Notes: generated by a model not told the origin, from the sequence alone. Counted from the stretch's first letter, positions 44,468 to 54,760 are shown. The stretch is DNA of 64,000 bases from Pseudomonadales bacterium (GCA_024234855.1 JACKNN010000006.1:1-64000), one strand, 5' to 3'. Made by a program: numbers and translations.

Positions 44468-44590
44468 CGCGGTGTGCTCCCGGTGATGGGTTGTGTGCGT
44501 ATTGTTTTCCTTTTTGGAGCGAGCCATTTACCATTTACGGCCAATCTTTTATCTTTTAACGTACTTTGGTATTCAACTGGGGGTAGTGGG

Positions 44591-45658
44591 ATGACGGTGG
44601 GTTCCGGCGGACGGGCGCCATCGCGTGATTCCTCCGCGCAGCGGCGGGCGATTGATGAGCCCAGTGTGCCTATTGCGTCCGTGGCCAGTGGGCCACGGCT
44701 ACTGCTCGACGCCGGCGTGGACCCCGCGGGGGTTGCCGTGGCTGCCGGACTGGACCCGGGCTGGTTCGGGGATCCCGCCGTCACCATCAGTTTCGTCCAG
44801 ATGGGGCATTATCTGCAGGCGTGCGTCTACGCGACCCGGGACGAGACCTTTGCCGTTCGCCTCGGTCTGGCAGAGGGCGCAGGCGCGCTCTATACCGTCG
44901 GTTACCTGGCGCGCCACTCCACCGATGTGCGCACCGCCCTGTCCACGCTGAAAACCTACCTGCACCACTTTGGCGGTGAGCTTTCACTCGACCAGGGGCA
45001 GGGGCGTGCCTGGTTTGAGTACCGCTTCCTGTTTCCCGACCTGGAAGGCGCCGGCCTTGTCAGCGAGGGGGGCGTGGGAATCGGCGTGGCCTTCCTGAGG
45101 CAGTTGTGCGGCCGCTACTGGCGTCCCGACGAGGTCCGGATTTCACGCCGGAGGCCGGCGCAGCCCGCCCGGTGGCGGCAGTGCCTGCAGGCGCCGGTCC
45201 TGTTCGGGGGCAGTAGCAACATGGTCGTGTTCCCGGCCCGGTGGCTGGACCACCGGGTGGAGCGGGCTGATGCCGATTTGCGGCAAATCCTGCAGGCGCA
45301 GGTCTCGGCGCTTGAGGCGGCACATGGGGCCGATTATCCCTCGCGGGTGTGTTCGGCCCTTCGCGCCTGCCTGCTCATCGGCGACGTATCGGTGCGCGAG
45401 GTGGCCGGCCGGCTCGCCACCAGCCCGCGCACCCTGCGCCGGCGCCTGGCGGCCCGCCAGACGAACTTCGACGAACTGCGGGACCGGGCTCGCCTGGAAA
45501 CCGCGTGCCACCTGCTGGAAAATTCGGAGGCCTCCATCAGCCAGATCGCCGACCTGCTCGGCTATGCGCACGCCAGCGCATTGTCACGGGCGTTCCGCCG
45601 CTGGACCACGATGGCTCCGCGGGAGTGGCGGGCGCGAAGGACAGGTGCCGGTCGGTAA
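44591..45658 (+). CDS. AraC-family regulator (second)
   Basis: A 355-residue regulator with an Arabinose_bd-type N-domain (about 30-215) and a C-terminal double HTH (VREVAGRLATSPRTLRRRL; ISQIADLLGYAHASALSRAF). ATG 44591 follows GGGGGTAGTGGG. It is related to the regulator at 24885 in layout but not close. By position it should control the divergent SDR-hydratase-DUF1254 operon. Confidence 0.9.
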   Translation: MTVGSGGRAPSRDSSAQRRAIDEPSVPIASVASGPRLLLDAGVDPAGVAVAAGLDPGWFGDPAVTISFVQMGHYLQACVYATRDETFAVRLGLAEGAGALYTVGYLARHSTDVRTALSTLKTYLHHFGGELSLDQGQGRAWFEYRFLFPDLEGAGLVSEGGVGIGVAFLRQLCGRYWRPDEVRISRRRPAQPARWRQCLQAPVLFGGSSNMVVFPARWLDHRVERADADLRQILQAQVSALEAAHGADYPSRVCSALRACLLIGDVSVREVAGRLATSPRTLRRRLAARQTNFDELRDRARLETACHLLENSEASISQIADLLGYAHASALSRAFRRWTTMAPREWRARRTGAGR

Positions 45659-45831
45659 GGCCTGCAGCCGCCGTGTTGAAGCGGCCCGCCACAGAGCAGC
45701 CCAGCCATAGGTCAGGCCGACGCCGGCGGATCAGTTCTATCGTTTGCCAGCGCCGGGCAAACGCTGCTGGGGCGGGCAAAAACAGTCCTGAATCGGCCGG
45801 AAAATATACTGGAAATTCACCCTTGTTGCGG

Positions 45832-45860
45832 TTGACCCGGCAGGGGGGGCTACCTATAAT
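45832..45860 (+). promoter_or_regulatory. Sigma70 promoter of the tRNA-fMet/nusA-infB operon
   Basis: TTGACC (45832-45837), a 17-base spacer and TATAAT (45855-45860). The start would be near 45867, about 75 bases before the tRNA. Confidence 0.85.
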
Positions 45861-45943
45861 GCACAGCCTCGAAATTGGGCCGGGACGACGAGATCGGCAC
45901 AATGTGAAGCGCCAGAGGGGCCTTCACGGCGAGGAAGTTTTGA

Positions 45944-46020
<77 letters not shown>

Positions 46021-46061
46021 ATTGATCACTGTCAGCTCCACGGACCGACAGTGTGACTATG

Positions 46062-46087
46062 AAAAAGCCCCTTTTTAGGGGCTTTTT
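46062..46087 (+). terminator. Intrinsic terminator/attenuator between tRNA and rimP
   Basis: AAAAAGCCCC and GGGGCTTTTT pair around TTTTTA. It lies between the tRNA and rimP and probably limits read-through into the operon. Confidence 0.85.
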
Positions 46088-46112
46088 CATACGTGGAGAA
46101 ACGTTTCCGGCC

Positions 46113-46568
46113 ATGGCGACCAAAGACCAGCAGATAACTGACTTGCTGCGCGCTACCGTAGATGCCCTGGGGTTTGAGCTCTGGGGTGTCGAGTATTTGT
46201 CCCAGGGGCGACACAGTATCCTGCGCGTCTATATCGACGCCGAAAACGGCATCACCGTCGAGGACTGCGCGCGAGTCAGTGAGCAGGTGGGAAGTGTGCT
46301 GGATGTGGAAGACCCGATTACCGGCGAGTACACGCTGGAGGTGTCTTCCCCGGGGATGGATCGCCTGTTGTTCAGGCTGGACCAGTACCCGGGCTTCGTG
46401 GGAGAGACCGTGGAGTTGCGTTTGCGCTCGCCGTTTGAGGGGCGGCGCAAATTCAAGGGAGTTTTGACAGGCATAGAGGGTGAGGACGTGGTGATCCGGG
46501 TTGACGATCACGAGTACCTGTTACCCCACAGCGCCATTGACAAGGCGCGGATACAACCCCGCATATAA
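46113..46568 (+). CDS. rimP: Ribosome maturation factor RimP
   Basis: A 151-residue RimP needed for 30S subunit assembly: N-terminal domain (LRATVDALGFELWGVEYL, YIDAENGITVEDCARVSEQV) with SSPGMDR, then the SH3-like C-domain (EDVVIRVDDHEYLLPHS). ATG 46113 matches the family start; upstream codons run through the attenuator hairpin. Followed by nusA after 28 bases. Confidence 0.96.
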   Translation: MATKDQQITDLLRATVDALGFELWGVEYLSQGRHSILRVYIDAENGITVEDCARVSEQVGSVLDVEDPITGEYTLEVSSPGMDRLLFRLDQYPGFVGETVELRLRSPFEGRRKFKGVLTGIEGEDVVIRVDDHEYLLPHSAIDKARIQPRI

Positions 46569-46596
46569 CGCGGCAAGTGAACAGGCGAGGCTTGAG

Positions 46597-48087
46597 ATGA
46601 CAAAGGAAATTCTGCTGGTGGCTGAGGCCGTATCCAACGAGAAGGGGGTGTCCGAGGACATCATCTTCGAGGCGATCGAGCTGGCGTTGGCAACGGCCAC
46701 CAAGAAGCGGTACGACGAGGACGCGGAAATCCATGTCACTATCGACCGCAAGACCGGCGACTATGTCACTGTGCGTCGCTGGCTGGTGGTGCCGGATGAC
46801 GAAATGGCGCTGCTCGGTACCCAGTTGACCACTGAGGAGGCGATTGAGATGGATCCGGCGCTGAAGCCGGGTGATATCCATGAGGAGAAGGTTGAGAACG
46901 TCGGCTTCGGCCGCATCGCCGCCCAGACCGCCAAGCAGGTGATTGTGCAGCGCGTACGCGATGCCGAGCGCGCACAGGTGGTTGAGCAGTACAAGAGCCG
47001 GGTGGGTGTGCTGGTGGCTGGCACCGTGAAAAAAGTCACCCGTGATAATGTCATCGTCGACCTGGGCAATAATGCCGAAGGGCTATTGCCGCGCGACCAA
47101 CTGGTGGGCCGCGAGACATTCCGGGTCAATGACCGCGTTCGCGCTATTCTCAAGGAGATCAGCGAGGAGGGCCGCGGGCCCCAGTTGATTCTCAGTCGCT
47201 CCTGTCCTGAGATGCTGATCGAGCTGTTCAAGATAGAAGTGCCGGAGATCGCCGAGGAGGTCATCCAGATCCGCGCCGCCGCGCGCGACCCGGGCTCCCG
47301 GGCCAAGATCGCAGTAAAGACCAACGACCAGCGTATCGACCCTGTCGGTGCGTGCGTCGGCATGCGCGGCTCGCGGGTACAGGCCGTTTCGAATGAGTTG
47401 GACAACGAGCGCGTGGATATCGTGCTGTGGGATGACAATCCCGCGCAACTGGTTATCAACGCCATGTCGCCGGCCGAGGTGGAGTCCATCGTGGTGGACG
47501 AGGACAGCGGCACCATGGATGTGGCTGTGTCGCAGGATAACCTGGCCCAGGCTATCGGCCGTTCAGGCCAGAATGTGCGCCTGGCCAGCGAGCTGACCGG
47601 CTGGACTATCAATGTCATGAGCCTGGAAGATGCAGCCGACAAGCACGAGGCCGAAGCGGGGCAGGTGATACAGCTGTTTGTGGAGCAGCTGGATATCGAC
47701 GAGGAAGTAGCCGAAATCCTGGTGGAAGAGGGTTTCACTACTCTGGAAGAAGTGGCGTATGTGCCGTTGGAGGAGATGACCGCTATCGAAGGCTTTGATG
47801 CGGACATCGCCACCGAGCTGCGGGCAAGGGCCAAGGATGCGCTGCTCACCCAGGCGATCGCCTCGGAAGAGCAACTCGGTGAGCGTGAGCCGGCCGAAGA
47901 CCTGCTTACCATGGACGGTATGGATCGCCACCTGGCCTATATTCTTGCCAGCCGCGAGATCGTCACCATGGAAGACCTGGCGGAACAGGGGGTCGACGAC
48001 CTGATGGATATTCCGGATATGACAGAAGAACGCGCGGGTGAATTGATTATGACCGCGAGAGCACCCTGGTTTGCCGAGGCGGAATAG
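46597..48087 (+). CDS. nusA: Transcription termination/antitermination factor NusA
   Basis: A 496-residue NusA: N-terminal RNA-polymerase-binding domain (KEILLVAEAVSNEKGV), S1 domain (about 135-200, GTVKKVTRDNVIVDLG), two KH domains (DPVGACVGMRGSRVQ; AIGRSGQNVRLAS) and two C-terminal acidic helical repeats, as usual in gammaproteobacteria. It modulates pausing, termination and antitermination. ATG 46597 is the family start. Confidence 0.97.
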   Translation: MTKEILLVAEAVSNEKGVSEDIIFEAIELALATATKKRYDEDAEIHVTIDRKTGDYVTVRRWLVVPDDEMALLGTQLTTEEAIEMDPALKPGDIHEEKVENVGFGRIAAQTAKQVIVQRVRDAERAQVVEQYKSRVGVLVAGTVKKVTRDNVIVDLGNNAEGLLPRDQLVGRETFRVNDRVRAILKEISEEGRGPQLILSRSCPEMLIELFKIEVPEIAEEVIQIRAAARDPGSRAKIAVKTNDQRIDPVGACVGMRGSRVQAVSNELDNERVDIVLWDDNPAQLVINAMSPAEVESIVVDEDSGTMDVAVSQDNLAQAIGRSGQNVRLASELTGWTINVMSLEDAADKHEAEAGQVIQLFVEQLDIDEEVAEILVEEGFTTLEEVAYVPLEEMTAIEGFDADIATELRARAKDALLTQAIASEEQLGEREPAEDLLTMDGMDRHLAYILASREIVTMEDLAEQGVDDLMDIPDMTEERAGELIMTARAPWFAEAE

Positions 48088-48143
48088 TACGCTGACACAG
48101 CAGGCTTGAAGGCATACAGACAGGGTACCAAGGAGAATACTGA

Positions 48144-50798
48144 ATGGCGCAGGTGACAGTACAGCAACTCGCAGAGGTGGTGGGCGCGTCCGTTGATCGT
48201 CTGTTGATGCAGATGAAAGAGGCGGGATTGCCACACTCGGCTGCCGGGGAAGCTGTGTCCGATGTGGACAAGCAGACACTGCTGGCCTTTTTAAAGCGTA
48301 GCCACGGCGAGTCGGAGGCCGCTCCCAGGCGTATTACCCTGAAGCGCAAGACTATCAGCACGCTGCGCACTTCCAGTTCCCAGGGCCGGAAAACGGTCAA
48401 TGTCGAGGTGCGGAAAAAACGCACCTACATCAAGCGCGACCCGAATGAACTGGCCGCAGAGGCGGCGGGACAGGAGCTGGAGGAACTGCAACCCCAGCAG
48501 GAGCCCGTTGAAGCCGGCGCCAACACCGAGGCCGCGCCCCACGCCACTGAAGAACCGGTGGTGTCGCAGGAGCCGGTAGCGGCCGAAGCCCCGGTTGAGC
48601 AGGAATTCGTCGAGGAAGATCTCTCCAGTGTCGACCCCGAAATATTGCGCCAGCGTGCGGCCGAACGGCGTAAGCTGAAGGAGGCCGAGGAAGCCGCGGC
48701 TCGCCAGGCGGCACTGGCTGCGCGCAAGGAAGAGGAAGATCGTCGCAAGGGAGAACCGGCAGCGCGCGCGGGCGATTCCGCCAAAGACGATGTCAAGCGG
48801 CCCAAGCGCCTGCACGAAGCGCGTACGCCTGCCCAGGAAGACGAGCAACGACGCAAGCAGCGCGGCAAGCTGGATCGCACCACACCCCTGGCACGGGGCA
48901 AGAAGCGGGCACACAATCTGTCCCTTTCCGATCTTGAGGCAGCGGAATCGGGTCTGGCCCGTCGCCGCGGCGGCCGCAAGAAAATCAAGGCGTCTCACGC
49001 CGAGCACTCCAGGCACGGATTTGAAATGCCCACCGAGAGAAAGGTACACGAAGTTCAGCTGGCGGATATGATTTCCGTCGGCTCGCTGGCACAGCAGATG
49101 TCAGTCAAGGCAGGAGAGGTCATCAAGGAATTGATGAAGCTCGGCGTGATGGCCAACATCAACCAGTTGATCGATCGGGACACCGCGATTCTAGTGGTGG
49201 AAGAGCTCGGTCACATACCCAAGCTGGTGAGTGCCGACGTGCTGGAAGAAAAGCTCGAGGAAACGCTGTCGCTGCAGGAAGGCACCCAGGAGGCCAGGGC
49301 GCCGGTAGTGACAGTGATGGGTCACGTCGACCATGGTAAGACGTCGCTGCTCGACTACATTCGCAAGAGCCGGGTGGCTTCAGGTGAGGCCGGCGGGATT
49401 ACCCAGCATATCGGCGCATATCACGTTGAAACCGACCACGGCATGATTTCCTTCCTGGATACTCCGGGCCACGCGGCCTTTACCGCGATGCGGGCGCGTG
49501 GCGCCAGGAGCACGGACATCGTCATCCTCGTGGTGGCGGCCGATGACGGGGTAATGCCGCAAACTATCGAGGCTGTGCAGCATGCGCGCGCGGCCGGCGT
49601 TCCGCTGATTGTTGCGGTGAACAAAATGGACAAGGAGGGTGCCGATCCGGAGCGCGTCAAGAATGAGCTTGCCGCCCAGGAGGTCATTCCCGAGGCCTGG
49701 GGTGGCGACACCCAGTTTATCAATGTCTCAGCCCTGACCGGCGACGGTGTGAGTGAATTGCTGGATGCCGTGCTGCTGCAGGCCGAGGTGCTGGAATTGA
49801 CCGCCGCCCGGGACGTCCCGGCGCAGGGCATCGTTATTGAATCCCGGCTCGACAAGGGCCGCGGCCCCGTGGCGTCGCTGTTGATCCAGTCAGGTACGCT
49901 GCGCCGGGGCGATGTCGTGCTGGCTGGTACCCAGTTCGGCCGGGTGCGCGCAATGCTGGACGAAAACGGCCAGCCGATAGAAGAGGCTGGCCCCAGCATC
50001 CCGGTGGAAATCCTGGGCCTGAATGGCACCCCGGACGCCGGTGACCAGTTTGCCGTGGTCGAAAGTGAAAAGCGCGCGCGCGAAATCGCCGATTCCCGCC
50101 ATACCAAGATCCGCGACAGCAAGCTGCAGCGCCAGCAGGCGTCCAAGCTGGACAATATGTTCGAGAGCATGACGGCTGGTGAACGCAAGACGCTCAATGT
50201 CGTGCTCAAGGCGGACGTTCGCGGTTCACTGGAGGCCATCCAGTCTGCCCTGATGGAACTGGGCAACGACGAGGTGCAGGTAAATATCGTGGTGGGCGGC
50301 GTCGGCGGCATCACCGAAACCGATGTCAACCTGGCCGTGACGTCTGGCGCAGTCATATTCGGCTTTAACGTTCGCGCAGATGGCGCGGCGCGCAAGCTGG
50401 TAGAAAACGAGGGCGTGGACCTGCGTTACTACAACATCATCTACAACCTGATAGATGATGTGAAGGCGGCCCTGACCGGTATGCTCGCGCCGGAACTGCG
50501 CGAGGAAATCCTGGGTATCGCCGAGGTTCGCGACGTATTCAGTTCACCCAAGTACGGGCAGATCGCCGGCTGTATGGTGATCGAGGGAACTGTTTATCGC
50601 TCCAAGCCGATTCGCGTGTTGCGTGACAGCGTGGTGATATACCAGGGCGAGCTCGAATCCCTGCGTCGCTTCAAGGATGACGCCAGCGAAGTCCGCAATG
50701 GCATGGAGTGCGGTATTGGCGTGAAGAACTACACCGACGTCAAGGTGGGTGACCAGATCGAGGTATTTGAAGTCAAGGAGATCGCTCGCTCCCTGTAG
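48144..50798 (+). CDS. infB: Translation initiation factor IF-2
   Basis: An 884-residue IF-2: N-terminal IF2_N motif, a long charged variable region (about 90-290), a second IF2_N, the G domain with GHVDHGKTSLLD, DTPGHAAF and NKMDKEGAD, and C-terminal beta-barrel and fMet-tRNA-binding domains. It brings initiator tRNA to the 30S subunit, which fits its partnership with the tRNA-fMet gene ahead. ATG 48144 has AAGGAG upstream. Confidence 0.98.
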   Translation: MAQVTVQQLAEVVGASVDRLLMQMKEAGLPHSAAGEAVSDVDKQTLLAFLKRSHGESEAAPRRITLKRKTISTLRTSSSQGRKTVNVEVRKKRTYIKRDPNELAAEAAGQELEELQPQQEPVEAGANTEAAPHATEEPVVSQEPVAAEAPVEQEFVEEDLSSVDPEILRQRAAERRKLKEAEEAAARQAALAARKEEEDRRKGEPAARAGDSAKDDVKRPKRLHEARTPAQEDEQRRKQRGKLDRTTPLARGKKRAHNLSLSDLEAAESGLARRRGGRKKIKASHAEHSRHGFEMPTERKVHEVQLADMISVGSLAQQMSVKAGEVIKELMKLGVMANINQLIDRDTAILVVEELGHIPKLVSADVLEEKLEETLSLQEGTQEARAPVVTVMGHVDHGKTSLLDYIRKSRVASGEAGGITQHIGAYHVETDHGMISFLDTPGHAAFTAMRARGARSTDIVILVVAADDGVMPQTIEAVQHARAAGVPLIVAVNKMDKEGADPERVKNELAAQEVIPEAWGGDTQFINVSALTGDGVSELLDAVLLQAEVLELTAARDVPAQGIVIESRLDKGRGPVASLLIQSGTLRRGDVVLAGTQFGRVRAMLDENGQPIEEAGPSIPVEILGLNGTPDAGDQFAVVESEKRAREIADSRHTKIRDSKLQRQQASKLDNMFESMTAGERKTLNVVLKADVRGSLEAIQSALMELGNDEVQVNIVVGGVGGITETDVNLAVTSGAVIFGFNVRADGAARKLVENEGVDLRYYNIIYNLIDDVKAALTGMLAPELREEILGIAEVRDVFSSPKYGQIAGCMVIEGTVYRSKPIRVLRDSVVIYQGELESLRRFKDDASEVRNGMECGIGVKNYTDVKVGDQIEVFEVKEIARSL

Positions 50799-50813
50799 GG
50801 GGCGAACCCTGCG

Positions 50814-51215
50814 ATGGCAAAGGAATACAGCCGTACCCAGCGGGTCGCTGACTACCTCCAACGCGAGCTGGCGGCGCTGATCCAGCACGAAGTGCGCGAC
50901 CCCCGGGTGGGGATGGTCAGCATTACCGGCGTGAATGTGAGCCGGGACCTTGGTCACGCCAGGATCTATGTGACGGTGCTGGGCTGTGACACGGCAGAGG
51001 ACGCTGGTGACTCGCTCGAAGCCCTCAACAAGGCGGCGGGCTTCCTGCGCTCCCAGCTGTCCTGCGACAGCTCGATGCGCAGCGTGCCGCAGCTGCGGTT
51101 TTATTTTGACAGCAGCGTGGGGCAGGGTCGTCACCTGGAAGACCTGATCCGGCGGGCCGCCGATGCCGACAGGCACCTGGGGCTGCGTGACGAGGAACCC
51201 GGAGAGGAACAGTAG
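50814..51215 (+). CDS. rbfA: Ribosome-binding factor A
   Basis: A 133-residue RbfA with the type-II KH-like fold: SRTQRVADYLQRELAALIQ, VSRDLGHARIYVTVLG and LRFYFDSSVGQG. It aids late 30S maturation and cold adaptation. It is 15 bases after infB and 3 bases before truB. Confidence 0.96.
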   Translation: MAKEYSRTQRVADYLQRELAALIQHEVRDPRVGMVSITGVNVSRDLGHARIYVTVLGCDTAEDAGDSLEALNKAAGFLRSQLSCDSSMRSVPQLRFYFDSSVGQGRHLEDLIRRAADADRHLGLRDEEPGEEQ

Positions 51216-51218
51216 CCT

Positions 51219-52148
51219 GTGGCCAGGCAGCGCCGCGGCCGCACGCTCGATGGTATTCTGGTACTGGACAAGCCCGCGGGGGTGAGTTCGAATCGCGCCC
51301 TGCAAATGGTAAAGCGCCTGTACGGCGCGGCGAAGGCGGGGCACACCGGTAGCCTGGATCCGCTCGCGACCGGGGTCTTGCCGCTGTGTTTTGGCGAGGC
51401 GACAAAATTTTCGCAGTTCCTGCTGGATGCGGACAAGGCCTATGAGAGCACCTTCGCACTGGGCGTTGCCACCGACACCGGCGACGCCGAAGGCCAGGTT
51501 TTGGCGACCAGGGATGCGTCGGGGATTACCCCGGAAGACGTAGCCCTGGCGCTGGAGAATTTCAGGGGGGAGATCGAGCAGGTCCCCTCCATGTATTCGG
51601 CGCTGAAGCACCAGGGCCAGCCCCTGTACAAACTGGCCCGCCAGGGCAAGGAAGTTGAACGCAAGGCGCGCCGGGTTGTCATAAAGCAACTTGAGTTGCG
51701 CGCCTTTCGCGACGGGCCGCAGGCAGAGGTGGATATTTACCTCGAATGCAGCAAGGGGACCTACGTGCGGTCAATAGCCGAGGACCTGGGTGGCATGCTG
51801 GCGGTTGGCGCCCACGTGACCAGGCTGCGCCGGACCAGAGCGGGTCCCTTCGGGCTCGGTGACAGCGTCACCGTGGCTACCCTGGAGGCTCTGCATGCGG
51901 ATAACCGTATCGCCGCCATGGACGCTTTGCTGCAACCCGCTGACGCGGCTGTGGACAGCCTGCCGCTGGTTCGGCTGAGCGAGTCAGGCGGCTTTTATAT
52001 ACGCCAGGGGCAGCCGGTTTTGGTGCCAAACGCGCCCTGCGATGGTATGGTGCGCGTCGCTCTGGAAACCGGCGAGTTTCTGGGGATTGGAGAGATATTG
52101 GACGACGGGCGCGTGGCGCCGCGTCGACTGATAGTCACCGGAGGGTGA
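51219..52148 (+). CDS. truB: tRNA pseudouridine-55 synthase
   Basis: A 309-residue TruB with GILVLDKPAGVSSN, and the catalytic aspartate in GHTGSLDPLATGVLPLCFG, plus a C-terminal PUA-like part. It makes psi55 in the tRNA T-loop. The start is GTG 51219, tightly packed behind rbfA. TruB usually follows rbfA in this operon. Confidence 0.96.
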   Translation: MARQRRGRTLDGILVLDKPAGVSSNRALQMVKRLYGAAKAGHTGSLDPLATGVLPLCFGEATKFSQFLLDADKAYESTFALGVATDTGDAEGQVLATRDASGITPEDVALALENFRGEIEQVPSMYSALKHQGQPLYKLARQGKEVERKARRVVIKQLELRAFRDGPQAEVDIYLECSKGTYVRSIAEDLGGMLAVGAHVTRLRRTRAGPFGLGDSVTVATLEALHADNRIAAMDALLQPADAAVDSLPLVRLSESGGFYIRQGQPVLVPNAPCDGMVRVALETGEFLGIGEILDDGRVAPRRLIVTGG

Positions 52149-52241
52149 CGCGAACCTGTCTGTTAATCTGCACGGACAGGCTCTTGTTACTAACGACGGG
52201 TGGACGCACTACCCAGGGCAGATTCAATAGAGGAAATCAAC

Positions 52242-52511
52242 ATGGCTTTAATTGCTGAACGTAAGGCAGAGATCGTAAAAGAGTATCAGGTAGGCGAGGG
52301 CGACACGGGGTCCCCGGAAGTACAAGTGGCACTGCTGACCGCGAACATTGAGCAGCTGCAGGGGCATTTCCAGTCGCACAAGCACGATCACCACTCACGC
52401 CGCGGCCTGATCCGCATGGTAAACCAGCGCCGCAAATTGCTGGACTACCTCAAGCGCAAGGATGTCGCGCGCTACACCAGCCTGATCAAGCGACTGGGTC
52501 TGCGTCGATAA
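52242..52511 (+). CDS. rpsO: 30S ribosomal protein S15
   Basis: An 89-residue S15: IVKEYQVGEGDTGSPEVQVA, then HKHDHHSRRGLIRMVNQRRK and LLDYLKRKD. It binds 16S rRNA near helix 22. AGGAAA precedes ATG 52242. Hairpin arms CCTGTC/GACAGG in the truB-rpsO gap may be part of its leader, where S15 often regulates itself. Confidence 0.98.
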   Translation: MALIAERKAEIVKEYQVGEGDTGSPEVQVALLTANIEQLQGHFQSHKHDHHSRRGLIRMVNQRRKLLDYLKRKDVARYTSLIKRLGLRR

Positions 52512-52523
52512 GCTGTACTCAAT

Positions 52524-52545
52524 ACCGGGGCCATAGGGTCCCGGT
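52524..52545 (+). promoter_or_regulatory. Hairpin between rpsO and pnp
   Basis: ACCGGGGCC and GGTCCCGGT pair with one G-T around ATAG, 27 bases before the pnp start. There is no T-run. In enterics an RNase III-processed hairpin sits here and governs pnp autoregulation; a similar role is inferred. Confidence 0.5.
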
Positions 52546-52572
52546 GTTCATATAAAGAATTGGAGAAAAATT

Positions 52573-54699
52573 GTGAATCCAGTAACTAAGACATTCCAGT
52601 ACGGTGGCCAGACAGTCACCCTGGAAACCGGCCGTATCGCCAGGCAGGCTTCCGGGGCAGTACTTGTAACGGTCGAAAATACCTCGGTGCTGTGTACCGT
52701 GGTGGCTGAAAAAACCCAGCGCGAAGGTCGTGACTTCTTCCCCCTGGCAGTGCACTACACTGAAAAAACCTATGCAGTGGGCAAGATTCCGGGCGGGTTC
52801 TTCAAGCGTGAGGGCCGTCCCAGTGAAAAAGAGACCCTGACTTCGCGCCTGATAGACCGTCCCATCCGCCCGCTGTTCCCGAAGGGCTTTATGAACGAAG
52901 TGCAGGTCATCTGCACCGTGATGTCCGCGGACAAGCATATCGATCCGGATATCCCCGCCATGATCGGCACCTCGGCGGCCCTGGCTGTTTCCGGCTGCCC
53001 TTTCAAGGGCCCGATCGGCGGTGCCCGCGTCGGCTTCAGTGAAGAGCATGGCTACCTGCTGAACCCCACTTACGCGCAACTGGCCGACAGCAAGCTCGAC
53101 ATGGTAGTTGCCGGTACCAGGGACGCGGTACTGATGGTGGAGTCCGAAGCCAGGGAGTTGACCGAAGACCAGATGCTGGGCGCGGTACTGTTCGCCCACC
53201 AGGAAATGCAGGTGGTCATCCAGGCGATCAACGAACTGGTTGCCGAAGCCGGCAAGCCCCGCTGGGAGTGGGAAGCCGCCGCGGTCGACCAGGACCTGCT
53301 GGCCGCTGTGGAAAGCCAGGCGAAAACCGAACTGGGCGAAGCCTACCGCATCACTGACAAGGCCGCCCGCTATGAGCGTGTCGGCGCCATCCGCACTGCC
53401 TGCGTTGAAGCGCTGGCAGTGGAGGGAGGCCCCTCAGCGGACACGATCAAGGACGTTTTCAAGAGCGTCGAGAAAAGCCTGGTGCGCAAGCGCATCCTCG
53501 CCGGTGAGGCCCGCATCGACGGTCGCGATAACCGCACCGTGCGCCCCATCGCCTGCGAAGTCGACCTGTTGGCTAAAGTGCACGGTTCCGCCCTGTTCAC
53601 CCGTGGCGAGACCCAGGCTATTGGCGCTGTTACCCTCGGCTCTACCCGCGATGCACAGATTATCGATGCGCTTGAAGGCGAGCGCCGTGACCCGTTCATG
53701 CTGCATTACAACTTCCCTCCCTACTCGGTAGGTGAGGCTGGCCGGGTTGGTTTTACCGGCCGTCGCGAAGTCGGACACGGCCGCCTGGCCCGTCGCAGCC
53801 TGGCGGCAGTGCTGCCGAGCGCCGATGAATTCCCCTACACCATTCGCGTGGTTTCGGAGATTACCGAGTCCAATGGTTCCAGCTCCATGGCTTCTGTCTG
53901 CGTGGGCTCCCTGGCGCTGATGGCTGCCGGCGTGCCGCTGAAGGCACCGGTGGCCGGTATCGCCATGGGCCTGGTCAAGGAGGGCAACCAGTTTGCGGTC
54001 CTGACCGACATCCTGGGCGACGAGGATCACCTCGGCGACATGGACTTCAAGGTAGCCGGCACTGCCGAGGGCGTCACCGCCCTGCAGATGGACATCAAGA
54101 TCGAAGGCATCAACGAGCAGATCATGGAAGTGGCGCTGCAGCAGGCACAGACCGCGCGCCTGCACATCCTCGGGCAGATGAACCAGGTGCTGGCGACTGC
54201 CCGTACCGTGACCTCTGAAAATGCGCCCAGCATGGTGACCCTGAAGGTCGATTCCGACAAGATCCGTGACATCATCGGTAAGGGCGGCGCAACTATCCGC
54301 TCCATCACCGAGGCGTCCGGCGCCACAGTTGATATCGACGACGACGGCACCGTGCGCGTGTTCGGCCAGGATATGGCAGCCCGCGATGCGGCTGTGGCCA
54401 TGATCCTGGAGATCACCGCCGAGGCGGAAGTGGGTGCTGTCTACACCGGCACCGTGGCGCGGATTGTCGATTTCGGCGCGTTCGTCAACATCCTGCCCGG
54501 CAAGGACGGCCTGGTGCACATTTCCCAGATCGCCAATGAGCGAGTGGAGAATGTGTCCGACTACCTGAAGGAAGGCCAGGAAGTGCAGGTCAAAGTCATG
54601 GACGTGGACCAGCGCGGCCGCATCAAGCTCTCCATCAAGGAGTTGCTGGAAGACGATGGCCAGGCTGAAGAGTCAGCTGTTGAGGCAGACGCCGAGTAA
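52573..54699 (+). CDS. pnp: Polyribonucleotide nucleotidyltransferase (PNPase)
   Basis: A 708-residue PNPase: two RNase PH domains (about 12-150 and 310-545), a linking helical part, KH domain (KIRDIIGKGGATIRSITE) and S1 domain (GTVARIVDFGAFVNILPGKD). It degrades RNA 3' to 5' with phosphate. The start is GTG 52573 after TGGAGAAA. It is terminated by the shared hairpin at 54729. Confidence 0.98.
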   Translation: MNPVTKTFQYGGQTVTLETGRIARQASGAVLVTVENTSVLCTVVAEKTQREGRDFFPLAVHYTEKTYAVGKIPGGFFKREGRPSEKETLTSRLIDRPIRPLFPKGFMNEVQVICTVMSADKHIDPDIPAMIGTSAALAVSGCPFKGPIGGARVGFSEEHGYLLNPTYAQLADSKLDMVVAGTRDAVLMVESEARELTEDQMLGAVLFAHQEMQVVIQAINELVAEAGKPRWEWEAAAVDQDLLAAVESQAKTELGEAYRITDKAARYERVGAIRTACVEALAVEGGPSADTIKDVFKSVEKSLVRKRILAGEARIDGRDNRTVRPIACEVDLLAKVHGSALFTRGETQAIGAVTLGSTRDAQIIDALEGERRDPFMLHYNFPPYSVGEAGRVGFTGRREVGHGRLARRSLAAVLPSADEFPYTIRVVSEITESNGSSSMASVCVGSLALMAAGVPLKAPVAGIAMGLVKEGNQFAVLTDILGDEDHLGDMDFKVAGTAEGVTALQMDIKIEGINEQIMEVALQQAQTARLHILGQMNQVLATARTVTSENAPSMVTLKVDSDKIRDIIGKGGATIRSITEASGATVDIDDDGTVRVFGQDMAARDAAVAMILEITAEAEVGAVYTGTVARIVDFGAFVNILPGKDGLVHISQIANERVENVSDYLKEGQEVQVKVMDVDQRGRIKLSIKELLEDDGQAEESAVEADAE

Positions 54700-54722
54700 T
54701 CGGCCGCACACCTCGCCGCAGT

Positions 54723-54760
54723 AAAAAAGGGGCGCACCGCGAGGTGCGCCCCCTTCTTTT
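54723..54760. terminator. Bidirectional terminator between pnp and acs
   Basis: GGGGCGCACC (54729-54738) and GGTGCGCCCC (54743-54752) form a strong stem. A T-rich run follows on the plus strand and six A precede it, giving six T on the minus strand, so it can end both convergent genes. Confidence 0.92.
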